DNA from: Clostridium sp. CAG:448
GTDB lineage: Bacteria > Bacillota > Clostridia > Oscillospirales > CAG-272
DNA: 19,225 nt
Assembly: GCA_000433415.1 (NCBI GenBank)
Contig: FR890552.1
Location: 4,652-23,876, forward strand
Reading direction: 5' to 3'
A program made the position numbers and the translations under genes. Below are positions 15,066 through 19,225 of the stretch, piece after piece. The first letter of the stretch is position 1; each line of letters begins with the position of its first letter. The notes under the pieces are model-generated. The model had not been told where the DNA came from. It did no database searches and saw only the letters and a program-made list of their open reading frames with translations.

Positions 15066-16217
15066 GTGCCCGGAGAAGAGGAAGAGAAGGAAAAGAAAAA
15101 AACGGAGATACAAAGACGGATGGAAAACGAAAAAGAAAAACAGACCGGGATGGCGGGTGAATGCGTGATTCGCAGGGCGGTGCCGGCGGATGTGCCGGAG
15201 ATCGGTGGGCTGTTGTATCAGGTACACCGTGTGCATAGTGATGTCCGCCCGGATCTGTTCCGTGCCGGCGCACGGAAATATACGGATGAACAGGTCCTGG
15301 CAATCCTTGCGGATGAAAAGACGCCGGTGTTTGTCGCGGAGCGCGGGGGACGGGTCGTCGGATATGCGTTCTGCATTTTTAAGCAGTTTTTGAACGACGG
15401 CAGTATGACGGATGTGAAATCTCTTTATGTCGACGACCTCTGTGTGGATGCGGATGTACGGGGGGCGCACATCGGACAGGCGCTTTATCGCTATGTAGTG
15501 GATTTCGCAGCACAAAAAGGGTGTTATCATGTGACCCTGAATGTGTGGGCAGGCAATGTGAATGCGCTCCGCTTCTATCAGAAGGTGGGATTGCACATCC
15601 AGAAATACGGAATGGAAGTCATTCTGCCGGCAACGGATCCCGGCGCTGCAACAGAGAAGAAAGAGCGCATAAGGTTTGAGCGCCTGACAAATCCGGAGCA
15701 CCCCATGTACCCGCAGGCGATGGCGCTTTATCGGCAAAGCTTTCCGTACCATGAGCTGCGGGAACCGTTGTCACAGGCACGGATATTGTTCGATCCGGCT
15801 TATCGGTTTTTGCTGATTTACGACGGAGAGATGTTTGTCGGGCTTCTTTTGTATTGGGAGGCGGAGGATTTTCTGTATGTGGAGCATTTCTGCATTCTGC
15901 CGGAGCTGCGGAACCGTCGGTACGGACAGAAAGTCCTGGAAGAGTTGCGCCGGCACCCCAAAACGGTCATATTGGAGATTGACCCGCCGGAGGATGCGAT
16001 TTCCATTCGCAGGAAGGGATTCTACGAGCGGAACGGCTTTTGCGAAAATCCGTATGCGTACACGCACCTGCCGTATCACCTTGGAGATACGGGACACCGC
16101 TTGGTCATTATGTCCGCGCCGGAGCCGATCGGGGAAGAGACCTATGCGTCGTTCTTGCGGTTCCTGAAGGAACGTGTGATGGTTGATGCATTCGGGGAGA
16201 GCACCGCGGAGGTGTAA
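15066..16217 (+). CDS. Tandem GNAT-domain acetyltransferase
   Basis: A 383-residue protein with two GNAT domains in one chain. The first (about 34-188) has VIRRAVPADVPEIGGLL at its start, LYVDDLCVDADVRGAHIGQALY (motif A, loop 132-137) and ALRFYQKVGL. The second (about 202-350) has FLYVEHFCILPELRNRRYGQKVLEEL (loop 282-287) and RKGFYERNGF. Domain two resembles the stand-alone GNATs with the FYxxxGF motif. The substrate is unknown. The start is doubtful: the GTG at 15066, three bases after the previous stop, gives a very charged Glu/Lys leader (MPGEEEEKEKKK), while ATG 15120 or ATG 15150 would start close to domain one, although neither has a strong ribosome site. The gene faces rplL, and the hairpin at 16248-16273 lies just after it. 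Confidence 0.85.
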   Translation: MPGEEEEKEKKKTEIQRRMENEKEKQTGMAGECVIRRAVPADVPEIGGLLYQVHRVHSDVRPDLFRAGARKYTDEQVLAILADEKTPVFVAERGGRVVGYAFCIFKQFLNDGSMTDVKSLYVDDLCVDADVRGAHIGQALYRYVVDFAAQKGCYHVTLNVWAGNVNALRFYQKVGLHIQKYGMEVILPATDPGAATEKKERIRFERLTNPEHPMYPQAMALYRQSFPYHELREPLSQARILFDPAYRFLLIYDGEMFVGLLLYWEAEDFLYVEHFCILPELRNRRYGQKVLEELRRHPKTVILEIDPPEDAISIRRKGFYERNGFCENPYAYTHLPYHLGDTGHRLVIMSAPEPIGEETYASFLRFLKERVMVDAFGESTAEV

Positions 16218-16242
16218 ATCTGTTTTGAAACTTTAAGGCAAC

Positions 16243-16273
16243 AAAAATCCCGCCAAAGAATACTTTGGCGGGA
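16243..16273 (-). terminator. Terminator of rplJ-rplL
   Basis: A perfect 11-bp stem TCCCGCCAAAG (16248-16258) / CTTTGGCGGGA (16263-16273) with loop AATA. On the minus strand it is followed directly by five T residues (16247-16243), so it terminates the leftward ribosomal-protein transcript. It may also stop the convergent acetyltransferase transcript, though without a good T run on that side. Confidence 0.9.
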
Positions 16274-16315
16274 CTCTTGCTTATCCATACAGCAAGAAAC
16301 AGGGAACGGGCAGAA

Positions 16316-16696
16316 TTATTTGATTTCGACAGCAGCGCCGACTTCTGCGAGCTGCGCCTTGATCTTCTCGGCTTCGTCCTTTGCAACGCCTTCCTTCAGC
16401 GTGCTGGGAACACCTTCAACTGCCTTCTTAGCCTCAGCAAGGCCCAGACCGGTGATTTCGCGGACGATCTTGATAACCTTCAGTTTCTCGGAACCGAAGG
16501 AGGTCAGAACGACGTCAAACTCGGTCTTCTCTTCGGCAGCGGGAGCAGCAGCGGCTGCGCCTGCACCTGCAACAGCTACGGGAGCGGCTGCGGATACGCC
16601 GAACTCTTCCTCAACTGCCTTTACCAGGTCAGCGAGCTCAAGAATGGTAAGACCCTTAATTTCTTCAACAAGTGCTGTGATTTTTTCGGATGCCAT
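16316..16696 (-). CDS. rplL: 50S ribosomal protein L7/L12
   Basis: A 126-residue stalk protein of the large ribosomal subunit; its dimers bind the C-terminal helix of L10 and recruit translation GTPases. The N-terminal dimerisation part is KITALVEEIKGLTILELADL. A flexible Ala/Gly/Pro hinge (about 35-55) follows. The factor-binding C-terminal domain includes EKTEFDVVLTSFGSEKLKVI, KIVREITGLGLAEAKKAVEG and the closing AAVEIK. Length and sequence are typical. The ATG has GGAGG nine bases upstream. It lies 70 bases after rplJ on the same transcript and is followed by a strong terminator, not by rpoB. Confidence 0.98.
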   Translation of the reverse strand: MASEKITALVEEIKGLTILELADLVKAVEEEFGVSAAAPVAVAGAGAAAAAPAAEEKTEFDVVLTSFGSEKLKVIKIVREITGLGLAEAKKAVEGVPSTLKEGVAKDEAEKIKAQLAEVGAAVEIK

Positions 16697-16766
16697 GATA
16701 AATTACCTCCTCAAATGTGTGGTATTTGGTATAATTTTTGTGATTGTGTCGGTCAGAAACCACAGA

Positions 16767-17300
16767 TCAGGCTTCTGCCGGAGCTTCCTCTGCTGCACCG
16801 CCGTTTTCTTTGTCGACGATTGCCTTGATCGCATATGCGAACTGGTAAAGAGGAGACTGGATGCTGCCGAGGAACTTGGCAACAAGAACTTCCTTGGACG
16901 GAATCTCGGACAGTGCGACGACGCCGTTTGCGTCAAGCGCCTCACCGTCCACAAAACCTGCCAAAATCGAGAAGGACTCAACCTGATCGGCATACTCCTT
17001 CAGGATCTTTGCCGGCGCGATCGCATCGTTCGCACTGATGGCGATTGCGGTCATGCCTTTGAGGCAAGTATCGGTGTTGATCGTTTCGTAACCTGCAAGT
17101 GCGCAGGCGCGGGCGGTCAGAGTGTTCTTGACAACCTCATACTTTACGCCGGCTTCACGAAGAGCCTTGCGCATTGCGGTATCCTTGTCAACGGTAATAC
17201 CCTGATAGCTGACGATCACTCCGGACGCTGCGTTCTTGATTTCCTCTGCAAGTGCGCTCACAATTGCTTTTTTCTGTTCAAGTACTGCATTGCTGGGCAT
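16767..17300 (-). CDS. rplJ: 50S ribosomal protein L10
   Basis: A 177-residue protein that anchors L7/L12 to 23S rRNA at the base of the stalk. The globular domain begins NAVLEQKKAIVSALAEEIKN, then GVIVSYQGITVDKDTAMRKALREAGVKYEVVKNTL, which is characteristic of L10. The C-terminal helix (SPLYQFAYAIKAIVDKENG) provides the L7/L12 docking region and is followed by an acidic Ala/Glu tail. L10, in complex with L7/L12, also binds the leader of its own mRNA; that leader is present upstream here. The ATG has CCTCC-complementary GGAGG nine bases upstream. No rplK or rplA gene precedes it. Confidence 0.98.
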   Translation of the reverse strand: MPSNAVLEQKKAIVSALAEEIKNAASGVIVSYQGITVDKDTAMRKALREAGVKYEVVKNTLTARACALAGYETINTDTCLKGMTAIAISANDAIAPAKILKEYADQVESFSILAGFVDGEALDANGVVALSEIPSKEVLVAKFLGSIQSPLYQFAYAIKAIVDKENGGAAEEAPAEA

Positions 17301-17340
17301 TGTGTTTCACCTCCCGGTAGTGAATAATGGATTTGAAAAT

Positions 17341-17385
17341 AAAAAAATCTTTCTTCCGCAAGCAAACTGCCGCGCCAAAGAAAGA
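17341..17385 (-). terminator. Attenuator terminator in the rplJL leader
   Basis: On the minus strand, TCTTTCTT (17385-17378) pairs with AAGAAAGA (17355-17348), with a GC-rich interior, and is followed by seven T residues (17347-17341) and further Ts. It lies between the promoter and the rplJ start, so read-through must be regulated. Part of the 5' stem strand (UGUCUUU, 17387-17381) is also complementary to AAAGACA (17458-17452) at the base of the L10-binding structure, which gives an antiterminator alternative. Confidence 0.85.
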
Positions 17386-17404
17386 CACCAAACAAAAAAG
17401 AAAG

Positions 17405-17470
17405 TTCGTTCTCTCCTCGGCAGGGAAGCATCGGCTTTTACGGAAACCTGCTGTCTTTGGATAATGTCCG
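17405..17470 (-). promoter_or_regulatory. L10 leader (ribosomal protein autoregulatory element)
   Basis: On the minus strand the leader reads CCAAAGACAGCAGG (17460-17447), a loop with AAAAGCC, then CCCUGCCGAGGAG. GCAGG (17451-17447) pairs with CCUGC (17424-17420). The flanking AAGACAG and GAGG elements match the kink-turn-bearing L10 leader known upstream of rplJL in Firmicutes. Bound L10(L12)4 would hold this fold and leave the downstream strand free to form the attenuator terminator. Confidence 0.85.
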
Positions 17471-17490
17471 CTCTCACGGACGACTCTTGC

Positions 17491-17519
17491 ATTATACCAC
17501 GTTGCAGAGAGCTTGTCAA
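17491..17519 (-). promoter_or_regulatory. Perfect-consensus SigA promoter of rplJL
   Basis: Reading leftward: TTGACA (17519-17514), exactly 17 bases, TATAAT (17496-17491). Both boxes match the consensus fully, as expected for a ribosomal-protein operon. The start point near 17484 gives a leader of roughly 185 bases containing the L10 element and the attenuator. Confidence 0.93.
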
Positions 17520-17581
17520 TAGCTTTTTTGAAAAAATTTTTCTTTTTCGGAATCCTGCCTCAAAAAACAGATACGGCGGTA

Positions 17582-17610
17582 TTGCAAAATGCGGAAAGAC
17601 AGAGTATAAT
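17582..17610 (+). promoter_or_regulatory. SigA promoter of the HAD phosphatase-murB pair
   Basis: TTGCAA (17582-17587), 17 bases, TATAAT (17605-17610). Transcription would start near 17617, about 27 bases before the chosen start codon. It is divergent from the rplJL promoter, with about 60 bases between their -35 boxes. Confidence 0.75.
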
Positions 17611-17643
17611 AATGACAGTATGTAGATGATGGGAGAAACGGCT

Positions 17644-18330
17644 ATGAGAAAATACAGAGATCTTTTGTTTGATGCGGATAACACCCTGTTGGATTTTTCG
17701 CGCTCGGAGCATGAGGCGATCGGCGAGTGCTTCCGGTCGTTTGGGTTGCCGGCGGGGGACAGTGAGATTGCGTGCTATTCCGCCATCAACGATTCCTATT
17801 GGAAGCGCCTGGAGCGCGGGGAAGTCCGCAAAGAGGATCTGTATTGGATGCGGTTTCAGACCTATCTGGAAACGCAGGGCTTACAGGGCGACGCAAAAGA
17901 AATGAACCGCCGATACAAACTGCGCCTTGCGGAGAAATCCTATCTCTGGGACGGCGCGCTTGAGGTCTGCCGCACGCTCTGTGCACACTACCGGCTGTAT
18001 CTGATTACAAACGGGGATAAATATGTGCAGGATCACCGCTTCCGTCCGTCGCCGCTTTTCCCGCTGTTCAAGGACTGTTTTATTTCCGAGGAGATCGGGT
18101 GCGAAAAACCCTCCGCGGCTTATTTTGACGCCGTCAGGCAGCGCATTCCGGACTTTTCCGTCTCCGGGGCGCTTGTGATCGGAGATTCTCTGACCTCCGA
18201 CATTCTGGGCGGCATCCGCGCAGGGATTGACACCTGCTGGTTCAATCCAAGGAACAAACCGATTCCGGCGGATATGCAGATTACATATGTGATCCATGAC
18301 CTGCGTGAGCTGATCGGCATCCTTTGCTGA
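17644..18330 (+). CDS. HAD-superfamily phosphatase, YjjG-like
   Basis: A 228-residue haloacid-dehalogenase-type hydrolase, most like the YjjG/YfnB group of nucleotide phosphatases that remove 5'-phosphates from nucleotides. Motif I is LLFDADNTLLDF with nucleophile D10 and acid D12. A helical cap follows (SEHEAIGECFRSFGL, with YWKRLERGEVRKEDL). Motif II is the T122 of LITNGD, motif III is K155 in EEIGCEKPS, and motif IV is VIGDSLTSDILGG with D181 and D186. All catalytic residues are present. I chose ATG 17644 (MRKYRDLLFDAD) because GGGAGA lies seven bases upstream; an in-frame ATG at 17626 would come before that site. It is 23 bases upstream of murB and probably shares its transcript. The true substrate is unknown. 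Confidence 0.9.
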   Translation: MRKYRDLLFDADNTLLDFSRSEHEAIGECFRSFGLPAGDSEIACYSAINDSYWKRLERGEVRKEDLYWMRFQTYLETQGLQGDAKEMNRRYKLRLAEKSYLWDGALEVCRTLCAHYRLYLITNGDKYVQDHRFRPSPLFPLFKDCFISEEIGCEKPSAAYFDAVRQRIPDFSVSGALVIGDSLTSDILGGIRAGIDTCWFNPRNKPIPADMQITYVIHDLRELIGILC

Positions 18331-18353
18331 GCGAACGATTGCGAGGTGCTTTC

Positions 18354-19225
18354 ATGTACGATTACGATTATGATCTGCTTGCCGATGCCCTCACGGGCGA
18401 CGGCATCACCGTTTTGCGCAACGAGCCACTCAGTGTGCATTCCTCCTTCCGCATCGGCGGCACGTGCGCGCTGGCGGTGTTCCCGGCGGACACGGAATCC
18501 CTTTTGCATGCTTACGAACGTCTGACTGCCGCCGCCGTTCCGATCTTTCTTGCCGGAAACGGTACCAATCTGCTCTTTCCGGACGGCGGATTTCCCGGTG
18601 CCGTGGTTTTTACGGAAAAAATGAACCGGATCGCCTTTTGCGACGGCTATGTAACGGCGCAGGCGGGCGCCTCGCTGACCGGACTTTGTGCACAGGCGGG
18701 CAAAAAGCGCGGTTATGCCGGATTTTCCTTCGGTTACGGAATCCCCGGCAGCGTCGGCGGCGGAGTGTATATGAATGCGGGTGCCTATGGCGGACAGGTG
18801 TCGGACCTTTTACTGCGAAGCGTTTATTATGACATCGGAACGGGAAAAGTGGAGACGCTTCCTGCCGCGGAACACCACTTTTCCTCCCCCCCCCCCCCCC
18901 CCCCCCGCCATTCGGCGTACCGTACGCATCCGGAATGGGTTTTGCTTTTCGCGGATTTTGCCTGTGTGCCGGGGGATAGGGATGAGATTGTTGCGCAGTG
19001 CAATGCCAATATGACCGCGCGGCGGGAAAAGCAACCCCTGGAATACCCCAACGCCGGAAGCACCTTCAAACGCCCGCAGGGATATTTTGCGGGAAAGCTG
19101 ATTGAGGATGCGGGACTGAAGGGCGCCGCGATCGGCGGGGCACAGGTGTCCGAAAAACACGCGGGATTCATTGTCAACCGCGGCGGCGCAAGCGCGGCGG
19201 ATGTCCGCGCGCTGGTTGCGTGGGT
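18354..19225 (+). CDS. murB: UDP-N-acetylenolpyruvoylglucosamine reductase MurB (3' partial)
   Basis: The frame is open from ATG 18354 to the end of the window (290 complete codons seen). MurB is the FAD enzyme that uses NADPH to reduce UDP-GlcNAc-enolpyruvate to UDP-MurNAc in peptidoglycan synthesis. Visible blocks: SFRIGGTCALAVFP (31-44), LAGNGTNLLF (FAD site), YGIPGSVGGGVYMNAGAYGG (128-147), and the catalytic-serine motif YPNAGSTFKRP (S236), then GYFAGKLIEDAGLKG and GGAQVSEKHAGFIVN. GAGGTG precedes the start. Oddity: at 18886-18906 there are 21 consecutive C residues. The frame is kept on both sides, but the usual FSYRHS motif reads FSS-PPPPPP-RHS (177-185), so the conserved Tyr is lost. 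This is either a real homopolymer insertion or an assembly error. Confidence 0.93.
   Translation, partial: MYDYDYDLLADALTGDGITVLRNEPLSVHSSFRIGGTCALAVFPADTESLLHAYERLTAAAVPIFLAGNGTNLLFPDGGFPGAVVFTEKMNRIAFCDGYVTAQAGASLTGLCAQAGKKRGYAGFSFGYGIPGSVGGGVYMNAGAYGGQVSDLLLRSVYYDIGTGKVETLPAAEHHFSSPPPPPPRHSAYRTHPEWVLLFADFACVPGDRDEIVAQCNANMTARREKQPLEYPNAGSTFKRPQGYFAGKLIEDAGLKGAAIGGAQVSEKHAGFIVNRGGASAADVRALVAW
18886..18906 (+). repeat. Poly-C tract of 21 bases inside murB
   Basis: An uninterrupted run of 21 C residues in coding sequence. Relative to an expected TTT TCC TAC CGC CAT TCG, the TAC codon is replaced by a C run that adds 18 bases, so the reading frame is unchanged. Runs of this length are prone to slippage in replication and are also a known trouble spot in sequencing and assembly. 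Confidence 0.97.

Noticed and set aside
18840..19014. A frameshift in murB at the poly-C tract
   Set aside because: I translated both sides: the MurB frame is the same before and after the 21 Cs, so there is an insertion/substitution but no frameshift in this assembly.

Overview
The window looks like chromosomal DNA of an endospore-forming Clostridia-type Firmicute. It opens with the last 87 residues of the spore-coat ATPase SpoIVA. It also carries near-consensus SigA promoters with 17-bp spacers, strong AGGAGG ribosome binding sites, a one-chain (alpha2-type) glycyl-tRNA synthetase and an L10-leader attenuator. Base composition looks moderately GC-rich by eye (not computed). Placement below class level would be a guess; a gut or plant-fibre commensal fits the sugar genes.

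Positions 1-9926 are mostly a plant-glycoside locus. On the minus strand, a PTS beta-glucoside permease (EIIBCA) overlaps a GH1 6-phospho-beta-glucosidase by four bases: import with phosphorylation, then cleavage. Divergent from it is an apparent five-gene plus-strand operon: GH78 alpha-L-rhamnosidase, XRE regulator, small lipoprotein, RluA-type pseudouridine synthase and a second, non-phospho GH1 beta-glucosidase. A TTGACA-17-TATACT promoter stands at its head and a strong hairpin at its end. A rhamnosidase plus a beta-glucosidase could strip rhamnosyl-glucosides such as rutinosides stepwise. The 367-base region between the two arms holds several inverted repeats that look like operators or leader hairpins.

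Positions 9946-10889 hold two small divergent membrane proteins (DUF4190-like and DUF2752). Positions 10905-14038 hold mgtE (Mg2+ channel) and glyS, transcribed divergently from back-to-back consensus promoters with short leaders that leave no room for an M-box or a T-box. Downstream of glyS is a roughly 108-bp nested palindrome with a terminator in each arm. It is followed by two GNAT acetyltransferase genes, the second a tandem fusion.

Positions 16243-17519 hold rplJ-rplL on the minus strand with a full L10 autoregulatory leader (promoter, L10-binding stem, attenuator). They lie apart from rplK/rplA and rpoB/rpoC. Divergent from rplJL is a HAD phosphatase followed by murB, which runs off the window. 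The murB gene contains an in-frame run of 21 C residues that replaces a conserved tyrosine codon with serine plus six prolines. This is the oddest feature in the window: either a hypermutable tract in an essential gene or an assembly artefact.
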